64,000 bases of DNA, taken from contig CALVDG010000008.1 in NCBI GenBank assembly GCA_944326255.1, forward strand, positions 1 to 64,000. The letters are read 5' to 3'. The stretch comes from an uncultured Bacteroidales bacterium. Lineage in GTDB: Bacteria; Bacteroidota; Bacteroidia; Bacteroidales; UBA932. Positions 36,364 to 44,221 of the stretch are shown in pieces. The notes beneath the pieces were generated by a model that ran no database searches, was not told the DNA's origin, and worked only from the letters and a program-made list of their open reading frames with translations. Each line of letters starts with the position of its first letter. Position 1 is the first letter of the stretch. The translations under genes and the position numbers were made by a program.

Positions 36364-36411
36364 GTAAATTTTACTTGTGCAAATGTAAAGTATATTTTAC
36401 ATACATGCAAA
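36364..36411 (-). promoter_or_regulatory. Promoter with two palindromic operators
   Basis: On the minus strand: -33 TTTG (36408-36411), 20-nt spacer, -7 TACATTTG (36380-36387), an exact match to the Bacteroidetes consensus. ATGTAAAGTATATTTTACAT (36383-36402, 7-bp perfect arms) fills the spacer and GTAAATTTTAC (36364-36374) lies just downstream of the -7 box. Both share GTAAA/TTTAC half-sites, as expected for binding of the operon's own XRE protein. Confidence 0.8.
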
Positions 36412-36545
36412 TTATTTTTGAGGAAAATGCAAAATGCTCAGCAACGAAATCCAGAAGGTGACGGGTCACACCACTTTTGTCGGCACCCACTCGAAAGAAA
36501 AAATTGACTATCCGCAAATATACCCCTACGGCCCTCACTTTACTT
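36412..36545. other. Gene-free stretch before the second element copy
   Basis: No supported coding frame. A TATATTTG-like box on the minus strand (36515-36522) is probably fortuitous. Confidence 0.4.
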
Positions 36546-36722
36546 CACGATGCTTTTTAGTTGAAGTGCATATGCTTGAATATAAACACCTTATCTATCT
36601 GGTGACATTTTAAGTGGGGCGAATTACGCTCAGAATGAGCCCTTTTACCGTCATTTAACTTTTTGCGAAAAATACAAAATCCAGTCAATCAGGCGGTTGT
36701 AATACAACTAAAAAGCAACGTG
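36546..36722. mobile_element. 177-bp MITE-like element, copy 2
   Basis: Bounded by CACGATGCTTTTTAGTT (36546-36562) and AACTAAAAAGCAACGTG (36706-36722), inverted repeats matching at 16 of 17 positions and nearly identical to those of copy 1 (31170-31345). The interior is diverged but co-linear, with the shared block from GACATTTTAAGTG at 36604. No coding capacity. Confidence 0.8.
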
Positions 36723-36949
36723 AGGATGCCGGGAGGATTGGACCAGAAGAGCGGAATGATATGGAGGGCAGCAATATGCTCCGGCGCTTCAAGAACATCC
36801 ATCCGACCCGGACTTGCCTTAGGCGGATGAGGTCAGCCACGGAGCGGCAATCTGGGACTGGGGGTATCTTTGCGGATATTCATAAAACAAACGTGAATAC
36901 GATATAACTATATTGCTTTACTGCAAAACGTCACTGCTGAAGGGCTGCG
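36723..36949. other. Gene-free stretch
   Basis: 227 bp between the element and the alcohol dehydrogenase stop. No supported coding frame, repeat or terminator was recognised. Confidence 0.4.
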
Positions 36950-37987
36950 CTATGGCTCAACGGCAATCTTGATGACTCTGTCGGCGTGCGAGGCGAAGAG
37001 GCGATAGGCCTCCTCGATGCGGCTGAGGGGAAAGCGGTGGGTGATGAGCGGTGTGGCGTCGAGACGGCCGTCGGCGATGAGGCGGAGGATTTCCGCGCAG
37101 TCGCAGCCGTCCACGCCGCCGGTCTTGAACGTCAGGTTCTTGCCGTACATGTCGGGCAGAGGCAGCACCTGAGGGCGGTCGTACATGGCGACTACGGTCA
37201 CGACGGCATTGGGACGGGCACATTCCCAGGCCATGCGGAAGGTCTCCTCCGTACCGGCCACTTCCAGAACGGCATCGGCTCCTCCGTGGGCGCTGTGCTC
37301 CAGAACGGTCTGACGGCAGTGCTCCGGGTCGGTCACCACCACCTCTGGATAATGCTCCCGGACGAAACGCCTGCGCTCCGGGGATTTCTCACAGACAATG
37401 ATGCGGCGGGGCCTGCGGAGCATCACGCACAGCAGGGTGCATATACCGGTAGGTCCGGTGCCGATGATCAGGACAGTATCCTCCTCAGGAACAATCTCAG
37501 AAATGCGGGCAGCCCAGAACCCGGTAGCCAGCAGATCTCCGGTAAACAGCGCCTGAGCATCGCTCACACCGTCCGGAATGCGGGTCAGTCCCTGGTCGGC
37601 GTACGGCACCCGGACATATTCCGCCTGACCGCCGTCAATACGGCAGCCGAGGGCCCAGCCTCCGAGCGGGTCACTGCAGTTGTTCACATAGCCGTGACGG
37701 CAGAAGAAGCACGAGCCACAGAACGTCTCCACATTGACCGCCACCCGGTCTCCCGGCCGGACCGAGCCCACGGCAGAGCCGACGGCCTCCACCACCCCTA
37801 CCATCTCGTGTCCGAGAGTAATCCCAGGCACGGCCCGGGGCACGCTACCGTGCAGAATATGCAGGTCACTCGTGCAGATGCTCCCGAGGGTCACCCGCAC
37901 CAGGGCATCGCGCGGCCCCTGCAGCTGCGGCTCCGGCTTGTCGAGCAGGGCCGCCTTTCCTTGTCCCAAATACGTATAAGCCTTCAT
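36950..37987 (-). CDS. Zinc-dependent alcohol/polyol dehydrogenase
   Basis: A 345-residue medium-chain dehydrogenase. The catalytic zinc ligands are C38 (ICTSDLH) and the GHEMVG histidine-glutamate (about 60). The structural zinc site is CGSCFFCRHGYVNNC (about 91-105), with the C-x2-C-x2-C-x7-C spacing. The NAD-binding turn is IIGTGPTGICTL (about 170-181). It probably oxidises a secondary alcohol or sugar alcohol with NAD+ or NADP+; the substrate cannot be read from sequence. It is monocistronic and divergent from an alpha/beta hydrolase. Confidence 0.9.
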   Translation of the reverse strand: MKAYTYLGQGKAALLDKPEPQLQGPRDALVRVTLGSICTSDLHILHGSVPRAVPGITLGHEMVGVVEAVGSAVGSVRPGDRVAVNVETFCGSCFFCRHGYVNNCSDPLGGWALGCRIDGGQAEYVRVPYADQGLTRIPDGVSDAQALFTGDLLATGFWAARISEIVPEEDTVLIIGTGPTGICTLLCVMLRRPRRIIVCEKSPERRRFVREHYPEVVVTDPEHCRQTVLEHSAHGGADAVLEVAGTEETFRMAWECARPNAVVTVVAMYDRPQVLPLPDMYGKNLTFKTGGVDGCDCAEILRLIADGRLDATPLITHRFPLSRIEEAYRLFASHADRVIKIAVEP

Positions 37988-38064
37988 TTTCTTATATTCC
38001 GTTTAAAATGTAAATATAACCATTTTTAAGAAAATGTTCCGGAATATCCTCATTTGTTGGTAAT

Positions 38065-39060
38065 ATGGCGATTGAAGATGCAGATGGCATACTTTTGGAG
38101 ATACCGGATATCATGACATATTCAAAACAGGCCACTTTCAGAAAAGAGAAGATCGCCTCTCCGTCGGACGGACTGGCACTCAGCATCATAATCTGCGAAC
38201 CGATGACCGCGCCAAAAGGCATCGTGCAGATAGTACACGGAATGTGCGAACATAAGGAGCGGTACATCCCGTTCATGGAATTTCTGGCAGCCAACGGATT
38301 CGCAAGCGTCATCCACGACCACCGGGGACACGGGGAATCGGTACGGTCCGCCGAAGACCTCGGATACTTCTACGAGGGAGGCTTCACAGCCATGGTCGAT
38401 GACATCAAGGCCGTCATGGAACGGATGCGGATGGAACATCCCGACTTGCCGCTGATACTTCTCGGACACAGCATGGGGTCAATGGCCGTGCGCTCATTTG
38501 CAAAGCGTTACGATAATCTGCTCTCCGGCCTTATCGTCTGCGGAAGTCCGAGCCGCAACAACGGAGCACCGGTCGGCAGGCTGATTGCGCGGCTTTACGC
38601 CCTCCTTGCCGGGAAGAAATGCCGGCCCCGGCTCATACAGCGTCTGGCATTCGGCTCATTCAACCGCCGTTTCCGCCATGAGGGCTCACCCAACGCCTGG
38701 GTCTGCTCCGATCCCGAGATTGTACTGAACTACGACCAGGACCCGCTGTGCAATTTCCAGTTCACCGCCGACGGCTTCATCAACCTGTTCTCACTGATGC
38801 AGGATGCCTACAGCACCTCGGGATGGCATCCGAGCAGGCCGGACATGCCGGTGCTCTTCATCTCCGGAGAGGACGACCCGTGCCTGCTGGACAGACGCAG
38901 ATTCGACGAGGCCGTCAGGACCATGCGCCGCGCCGGCTACACCGACGTACAGTCCCGGCTCTACCCCTCCATGCGCCACGAGATCCTCAACGAGACCGGC
39001 AAGGAGACCGTCTGGCATGACATCCTCACCTTCTGCTCCCGGATTGCCACCAGAGAATAG
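38065..39060 (+). CDS. Monoacylglycerol-lipase-like alpha/beta hydrolase
   Basis: A 331-residue cytoplasmic serine hydrolase (hydrolase_4/serine aminopeptidase S33 type). It has HDHRGHGESV (about 88-97), the nucleophile elbow LLGHSMGSMA (about 132-141), acid in ISGEDDPCL (about 271) and histidine in SMRHEILNE (about 310). No signal peptide is present. The in-frame ATG at 38113 would give a start closer to many homologues, so the first 16 residues are uncertain. It probably cleaves monoacylglycerols or related esters. A perfect hairpin follows at 39082-39112. Confidence 0.82.
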   Translation: MAIEDADGILLEIPDIMTYSKQATFRKEKIASPSDGLALSIIICEPMTAPKGIVQIVHGMCEHKERYIPFMEFLAANGFASVIHDHRGHGESVRSAEDLGYFYEGGFTAMVDDIKAVMERMRMEHPDLPLILLGHSMGSMAVRSFAKRYDNLLSGLIVCGSPSRNNGAPVGRLIARLYALLAGKKCRPRLIQRLAFGSFNRRFRHEGSPNAWVCSDPEIVLNYDQDPLCNFQFTADGFINLFSLMQDAYSTSGWHPSRPDMPVLFISGEDDPCLLDRRRFDEAVRTMRRAGYTDVQSRLYPSMRHEILNETGKETVWHDILTFCSRIATRE

Positions 39061-39081
39061 AAACGGCATAAATTGACGTGA

Positions 39082-39112
39082 GCCCCGAAAGTCAGACAAA
39101 AACTTTCGGGGC
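39082..39112. terminator. Hairpin after the hydrolase gene
   Basis: Perfect 11-bp arms GCCCCGAAAGT (39082-39092) and ACTTTCGGGGC (39102-39112) with a 9-nt loop. The T-tract is weak, so it may be a rho-independent terminator or only an RNA-stabilising stem, between convergent reading frames. Confidence 0.7.
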
Positions 39113-39155
39113 CCGTGTCATTTGATCTTTTCTACATTATAGACCGGGAATTATT

Positions 39156-39476
39156 TCAGCGCACTGTGAAATTTTCTACTGCTTTCTGCTTCACAGCCTT
39201 CGACTGACTGGAGAAATCATAGTTGTCAGCTGTTATGGTTCCGGACCATGTCCCGTCCCAGGTATGCCCGAGGTCATCCAAGAAACTGAATGTAAGCTGA
39301 TATGTCCCGTCTCCGTTATTGACGATAACCAGATCGCCTTCCGTTGCTGGCGCAAACTGATTGACATATCCCTCTTCATTATACCCCGACATAAACAATG
39401 TTCCTCCAAGAGTTGTACCGTTTACCGTCCTTTCAGGAACATATAAGGCTGTTGTCATGCTGCTATTTCCGCACAC
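39156..39476 (-). pseudogene. Remnant of a lipoprotein C-terminal domain
   Basis: The frame encodes about 106 residues without signal peptide and starting at a GTG. The segment DLVIVNNGDGTYQLTFSFLD followed by DLGHTWDGTWSG matches the repeated C-terminal domain of Bacteroidales lipoproteins (NNGDGTYT...VDD.GH.ITG). The frame meets a stop four codons upstream, and the preceding DNA shows no signal peptide in any frame. Most probably this is the 3' remnant of a decayed lipoprotein gene; a short functional protein is less likely. Confidence 0.55.
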
Positions 39477-39727
39477 TTTCTTCGCTCACATTTCCAAGGT
39501 GGTACGGAAGGGTGCGGCAATGGCAAGCAGAGAAGCACCTCACAGATACAACATACAGTATATGTGACAGTTGTGATTACAACAAGAATCTTTAGTCGGT
39601 ATCTTAGGTCGCGGCAGAAGCACCAGCGTTCTACAAACAACTGATTATTGGCCAGTTACAATACAGCACTGTTCCCGTAGTTACCATTCGGTCAGGGACG
39701 CCGCACACTTTGCAGATGGTCGCATTT

Positions 39728-39826
39728 CCCCTGACGCCTGCGGCGGGGCAAAGCGGCCACGAACCGTCTCTCTCCCGGGGGATTTGCTCCCTGCGGTCGC
39801 ACATCCCCTGCCGCCTGCGGCGGGCA
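39728..39826. repeat. Two GC-rich direct repeats
   Basis: CCCCTGACGCCTGCGGCGGG (from 39728) recurs as CCCCTGCCGCCTGCGGCGGG (from 39805), with one difference in 20 bases. No gene is seen in 39477-39835 apart from these. Confidence 0.55.
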
Positions 39827-39835
39827 TTGCAAAAG

Positions 39836-39869
39836 GAAACAAAAAAGCCGCTAGAGCAAGCTCTGCGGC
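39836..39869 (-). terminator. Terminator of tRNA-Ser
   Basis: On the minus strand a stem pairs GCCGCAGAGC (39869-39860) with GCTCTAGCGGC (39857-39847) around a 2-nt gap with one bulge, followed by TTTTTT. It lies about 18 bp after the tRNA 3' end. Confidence 0.9.
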
Positions 39870-39886
39870 ATCTTCGTTCCCTTTTG

Positions 39887-39974
39887 CGGAGAGAGGGGGA
39901 TTCGAACCCCCGGAACCCACAAGGAGTTCAACAGTTTTCGAGACTGCCCCGTTCGACCACTCCGGCATCTCTCC
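39887..39974 (-). tRNA. tRNA-Ser (anticodon CGA)
   Basis: An 88-nt tRNA with long variable arm, as in all tRNA-Ser. The acceptor stem GGAGAGA/TCTCTCC closes with discriminator G. The anticodon loop CTCGAAA reads CGA, decoding UCG. The T-arm contains GGTTCGAATCC-type sequence. CCA is not encoded. Confidence 0.95.
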
Positions 39975-39988
39975 TTCAATTCTGGCTG

Positions 39989-40020
39989 CAAATATACGCA
40001 GAAGCCGAGAGCAATGCAAA
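39989..40020 (-). promoter_or_regulatory. Promoter of tRNA-Ser
   Basis: On the minus strand: -33 TTTG (40017-40020), 20-nt spacer, -7 TATATTTG (39989-39996), an exact consensus match. It lies 15 bp before the tRNA 5' end. Confidence 0.88.
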
Positions 40021-40116
40021 TGAATTTATTCAATTTGCACTGCCGAGGCGCACAGTATATGCGGCGAAGCCGAATATTCGCAGAAACTGAGAGCAATGCA
40101 AATGAATTTTTCCAAT
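39991..40116. repeat. 44-bp direct repeat covering the tRNA promoter
   Basis: 39991-40034 and 40073-40116 are 44-bp direct repeats with 39 identities, offset by 82 bp. The first copy spans the tRNA-Ser -33 box and most of the -7 box. In the second copy the -33 TTTG (40099-40102, minus strand) is kept, but the -7 box is degraded. The element reads like a duplicated promoter. Confidence 0.7.
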
Positions 40117-40239
40117 CCTATCAAAACTTTCATCCGGGATTTTGCAATGTGGAAATAATGACTCATATTTGCAGGAAGAAGAGGCACCGTAACGTCCCGC
40201 GGCAGCCCGACAGCACTGTAACATTTAATCTTTGGTTTT
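40117..40239. other. Intergenic region upstream of an ABC transporter
   Basis: No gene seen. AATCTTTG (from 40227) is an imperfect -7 box a few bp before the ATG. Confidence 0.35.
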
Positions 40240-41211
40240 ATGATACGGATAGATGAACTTACATTCAGCTACGGGGGACGTCGCGTATATGACGGTCTGT
40301 GTACGCGCTTTGAGAAAGGTACTGTATACGGTCTCCTGGGCAAGAACGGAGCAGGCAAGACGACGCTGCTCCGCCTGATGGCCGGACTGATGGAGTGCGG
40401 CGGAGGAAAGATTGAGGTCAACGGCTGCGAGCCCTATAGACGGAAGCCGGAGTTTCTGGACAGACTGTATTTCGTTCCGGAGAGCATGAATGCCCCGGAC
40501 ATACCTGTGAGCGATTATGCGGCAGGGTACGGGAGGTTCTATTCGGGCTATGACGGAGAGGCTCTGCTGAAATATCTGGAAGAATTCGAGGTGGATCCGC
40601 ACGGGAGATTGAGCAGGCTCTCATTCGGACAGCGCAAAAAGGCACTCATAGCCTTTGCTCTGTCCCTCAACGCGGAAGTACTGCTTCTGGACGAGCCGGG
40701 CAACGGGCTGGACATTCCGTCCAAGCTGTGTCTGAGACGTATGCTGTCCCGGTATGCAGGTCCGGACAGGACGGTAATCCTGTCCACGCATCAGGTGCGG
40801 GACATAGAGGATGTCGTGGACCACGTCGCGGTGATAGATGAGGGACGGCTGATGCTCAACGCTTCCGTAAGCGATATCGAAAGTACGGTGACATTCGTGC
40901 AGTCCGACCGCATCATGACGGACGCACTGTTCAGCGAGAAGGTCTCGGACGGCTATGTCAATATCATGAAGCGCGGATACAGCGTCAATGGATATCCCGA
41001 TCCGGAACGAGCCGGCGGCCGGCAGGAAAGCGCGGCTCATGAAGAAACCGGAACAGCCTCGGGCAATACAGGTAAGGCACAGTCGCGGGGCGTTGGAAAA
41101 CTGGACATGGAAGTGCTGTTCGACGCCTGCACGATAGGCGGCAGGAGCTTCGTACAATACTTGACGGAAGTATCCGGCAGGAGCCGGGAGGAGGTGAGTT
41201 ATGTGCTGTAA
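40240..41211 (+). CDS. ABC-2 type transporter ATP-binding protein
   Basis: A 323-residue ATPase with Walker A LLGKNGAGKTTL (about 31-42), a Q-loop-like FVPESMN, signature RLSFGQRKKAL, Walker B LLLDEPGNGLD and the switch histidine in STHQVRD. The C-terminal third is a variable regulatory region (about 205-320) including a Gly/Ala/Glu-rich low-complexity stretch (about 254-284). GntR-type regulators commonly precede this family in Bacteroidales; none is present here. The permease follows with an 11-bp overlap. Substrate unknown. Confidence 0.88.
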   Translation: MIRIDELTFSYGGRRVYDGLCTRFEKGTVYGLLGKNGAGKTTLLRLMAGLMECGGGKIEVNGCEPYRRKPEFLDRLYFVPESMNAPDIPVSDYAAGYGRFYSGYDGEALLKYLEEFEVDPHGRLSRLSFGQRKKALIAFALSLNAEVLLLDEPGNGLDIPSKLCLRRMLSRYAGPDRTVILSTHQVRDIEDVVDHVAVIDEGRLMLNASVSDIESTVTFVQSDRIMTDALFSEKVSDGYVNIMKRGYSVNGYPDPERAGGRQESAAHEETGTASGNTGKAQSRGVGKLDMEVLFDACTIGGRSFVQYLTEVSGRSREEVSYVL

Positions 41212-41893
41212 ATCAGGGAATATGCAAAGGCTCGGAAGACTGACGCTGCTGGATCTGAGGTACGGGGCCGAAAAGGTATGGCCTGCCGGTGCGGTGATGA
41301 CCGGACTGTATATAGCCTACTGGGTGATAATGCTGCTTACCGGCCAGGCTGTCACGCCCGGGGACAGGATACCGGTGCTGTACATAGCGGCACAGTTCTT
41401 CGCGTTCTGCGTCCCGGCGGCAGTGTACGGATATGTCAACAATCCATCCGACGGCATAGGCTATGCGATGCTGCCCGTCCGGGTCTGGGTAAAATTCGCG
41501 GCCATGATGCTGGTCTCAGTCATCGTCATTCCGCTTACATTCTATATCGGAGTCTATGTTCTGGACTGTCTGCTGACAGCGGTCGGCGGCGGCAGAGGTT
41601 TCTCAGGAATGGTATGGAGCACGGAGAGCGGCATAAGCCCCGGAGGCTTCTGGTATGACTTCGGAAAAATCTGCCTGTACCAGTCGGTATTCGTCCTGGG
41701 CAATCTGGTGCTCAGAAAGCATAAGGTAGCCCTGACCGTACTGGCTATGCTGTTCCTGCACGGCCTGTGCATCGGAGTGCTTCACATAGACGAGACAGGC
41801 GGAGCGATTCCGGCCATACTGTACTCGTATGTGCTGCCGGTCCTGATATGGAGCCTGTCCTATCAATGTCTGAGGCGGCTGCAGTACCGATAA
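41201..41893 (+). CDS. ABC transporter permease-like membrane protein
   Basis: A 230-residue protein with about six membrane helices, the third to fourth separated by a short extracellular loop with GGGRGFSGM. It is encoded directly after, and overlapping, the ATPase gene, so it is probably its permease. The ATG at 41201 overlaps by 11 bp; the ATG at 41222 would remove the overlap. No substrate motif was recognised. The gene ends 30 bp before the convergent fimbrillin-like gene. Confidence 0.72.
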   Translation: MCCKSGNMQRLGRLTLLDLRYGAEKVWPAGAVMTGLYIAYWVIMLLTGQAVTPGDRIPVLYIAAQFFAFCVPAAVYGYVNNPSDGIGYAMLPVRVWVKFAAMMLVSVIVIPLTFYIGVYVLDCLLTAVGGGRGFSGMVWSTESGISPGGFWYDFGKICLYQSVFVLGNLVLRKHKVALTVLAMLFLHGLCIGVLHIDETGGAIPAILYSYVLPVLIWSLSYQCLRRLQYR

Positions 41894-41923
41894 TGCGGTT
41901 CAGAGCGGCCAGCCGGACCGTGC

Positions 41924-44182
41924 TCAATAGATGTACTCCACATCGGACTTCTTGAAACGCAGGATACGGGTGTCCTTGGTACCGGCTCCGTTCTTGTTGA
42001 GATAGAACACATCCATGCTGCCGGCCATATACCACCCCTCCCCTGCCGGAGAATGTACTCCGAAGAGGATGTTGTTGTAATGATTGGAATGCTGGATACC
42101 GGCATCGTTCCACTGGGCTCCGGGACCGTACCAGACCACCGGCTCGTATTCCGGATAGTCAGGAGAGGACATGGCTACATAATACAGGCCGGATATGGTC
42201 TGCGTACCTACAGTCACATTGTCCTTGCGTTTCTGCTCCCGGCGGATGACATCGTGTCCCTCCCAGGGTGTCCGGAGGCGGTGCGTACCGTTCCACATCA
42301 GCCAGACATAGTCCGTAGCATCGAACACCCGGTTGAAATCCTCCATCGACGGCAGCTCGTAACCGTCCGGAGAAAGGGCATCCGCGGGGAGTTTGTTGAT
42401 ATGCTCGGCCACGCTCGTGCTGAAGCCGTCCATCACCAGCACTCCGTCGTGGTCCACCACCCTCATACCCTGTCCGCTGCCGCCCTGATAAGCCCACTGC
42501 CACAGGCCCCGGTACTCTTCGGCACTGCATGATGTCAGATAGTCAAACACGCTCAGACCTGCAGCCGCTGCCGGATCCTCCGACGAGAGTATCTGGTCCT
42601 CAAAACTGCGGGAATCGCCCATAGCATTGTACTTGCACCACCACACTCCGTGAAGCCATGTGACCGGCAGGCCGTAATTGCGGCGGGTGAACGTATATTC
42701 CTCTGTCAGAGCCCCGTCAGAGATAACGATTACTGCGGACTGGCGGCGTCCGTCCGCCGTAGGATCATTGGGCCGCCAGCCGCCCAGCACCCGCCAGCGG
42801 TTGTCTCCGAGACTCTCCAACTTCGCCCAAGGGTCCTCTCCGGGCGGAAAATCAAGAGCTATGCTGCTGCCGTCCGGAATAGTCAGCACTCCGAGCTCAT
42901 TGTCCACATAACGGCCGAAGTCGTAGGCATAATCTCCTGTGCTGAAATCCATTTCTCCCTCCAGCAGGACTGGATTGGGCGAAAGTCTCAAAGCTATACG
43001 ATCATCGGGATACACCTGCTTCAATCCCTTACGGCGGAACTGAAGCGCGGTTTCAGAGCCGTTGACTCCCGGAGCATACAGGGCCTTGCTTATCCGGAAG
43101 CGGTTCATATCCTCCACTCCAGCATACGGCAGAGGCTCCACCTCCAGCAAGAGTCCTTCAGCCGAGACCAGTTCCAGTTCCTCGTCGCTGTCCACTTTTA
43201 TGACAAAATCCGATGCAAAATGAGGCAGAACCAGCGTCCTGCCTCCATCCACTGCCTCAACCCCGGAGGGCAGGCCACTGCCGGAGATGTCCACGGCAAT
43301 GGCCCTGCTTCTATCCGGCGTCAACTCGGTGTCGCCGCCGGAGTTCCAGTCCTCGAAGGTAATATCCAGCGTCACGTCTATATTGTCCTTACGGACTGTA
43401 AGAGTATAGACCGTGTTGCGGAGCACGTCACCCGAAAGGGTCTTGGTCAGAGTGTACGGTCTGCCGTCCAGCATGGCCTCCACCTCCACTTCTATACCGT
43501 CATTGTCCTGTTCGTAAAGATACATTACGGCAGGAGTATCAGATGTAAGAGGCTCGTCAAAAGTCACTTGAGCCACATCCCTGGTCACATCCGCAGGAGA
43601 ATATTCTCCCTCCACCGGGAAAATATAGGCGGACTGGGCCACATTGCGGAATGTCACGCTGGTCACGGACGCATCACCCGCCGTCCTGAGCTGCAGGTCA
43701 AAACGGGCCACTCCGCGGCGCAGACTTACCGGAATCTCTGTCTGGGAAGAGCCCATGCCGTCCAGGCCGACGCTTCCGCTGAAGAAATGCGCCGGACCGC
43801 CACGGTTGGTCGCCAGCCCCAGCCGCAGCCATTCTTCCTCGGTGATATCCGCCGACTGCAGGGCCGTAAGGTCCACCAGGCCGCCGGTGTTGGCCAGCAC
43901 ATACATATTGCCGGAATGCCCGGTCACCTTTATCTCGTAAGTGCTGCCCGACACGGGAATGTTCTCATATACGGCCGTCATACGCCCGCCCTCGAATATA
44001 CAGGCCTGAAGGTCGCCGACAGTATTCTCCCCGTCCAGAAGCAGACCGGAGCCGTCATACCCGGACACGGTCGCCCTTACGGTTCTCTCTCCTCCGGGCA
44101 TCGGAGAAGGTCTTTCCTCTACGTTACATGCGGATGCCAGCACAAGCGACATCACAAACACAGTTGTCAAAGTCTTTTTCAT
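41924..44182 (-). CDS. Fimbrillin-like lipoprotein
   Basis: A 752-residue lipoprotein with lipobox ASAC near residue 19. The N-terminal half follows the fimbrillin (FimB/Mfa2-like) pattern: VSLRRGVARFDLQL, ALKTLSGDVLRN-like and NTVYTLTVRKDNIDVTLDI, typical of Mfa-type subunits. The C-terminal half has the motifs VLGGWRPNDPTADGR, YGLPVTWLHGVWWCKYNAMG and YGPGAQWND ending in VEYIY, shared with its neighbour at 44222. That half resembles the C-terminal modules of surface proteins and possibly binds a ligand. It is the last gene of a three-gene lipoprotein operon. Confidence 0.75.
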   Translation of the reverse strand: MKKTLTTVFVMSLVLASACNVEERPSPMPGGERTVRATVSGYDGSGLLLDGENTVGDLQACIFEGGRMTAVYENIPVSGSTYEIKVTGHSGNMYVLANTGGLVDLTALQSADITEEEWLRLGLATNRGGPAHFFSGSVGLDGMGSSQTEIPVSLRRGVARFDLQLRTAGDASVTSVTFRNVAQSAYIFPVEGEYSPADVTRDVAQVTFDEPLTSDTPAVMYLYEQDNDGIEVEVEAMLDGRPYTLTKTLSGDVLRNTVYTLTVRKDNIDVTLDITFEDWNSGGDTELTPDRSRAIAVDISGSGLPSGVEAVDGGRTLVLPHFASDFVIKVDSDEELELVSAEGLLLEVEPLPYAGVEDMNRFRISKALYAPGVNGSETALQFRRKGLKQVYPDDRIALRLSPNPVLLEGEMDFSTGDYAYDFGRYVDNELGVLTIPDGSSIALDFPPGEDPWAKLESLGDNRWRVLGGWRPNDPTADGRRQSAVIVISDGALTEEYTFTRRNYGLPVTWLHGVWWCKYNAMGDSRSFEDQILSSEDPAAAAGLSVFDYLTSCSAEEYRGLWQWAYQGGSGQGMRVVDHDGVLVMDGFSTSVAEHINKLPADALSPDGYELPSMEDFNRVFDATDYVWLMWNGTHRLRTPWEGHDVIRREQKRKDNVTVGTQTISGLYYVAMSSPDYPEYEPVVWYGPGAQWNDAGIQHSNHYNNILFGVHSPAGEGWYMAGSMDVFYLNKNGAGTKDTRILRFKKSDVEYIY

Positions 44183-44221
44183 TTTTTAAATTTTTAAAAG
44201 TTTATAAAAAACGGTTATGAT

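Noticed and set aside
39887-39974. tRNA gene as an integration site for a mobile island
   Set aside because: No integrase gene and no repeated 3' tRNA fragment were found in the window.
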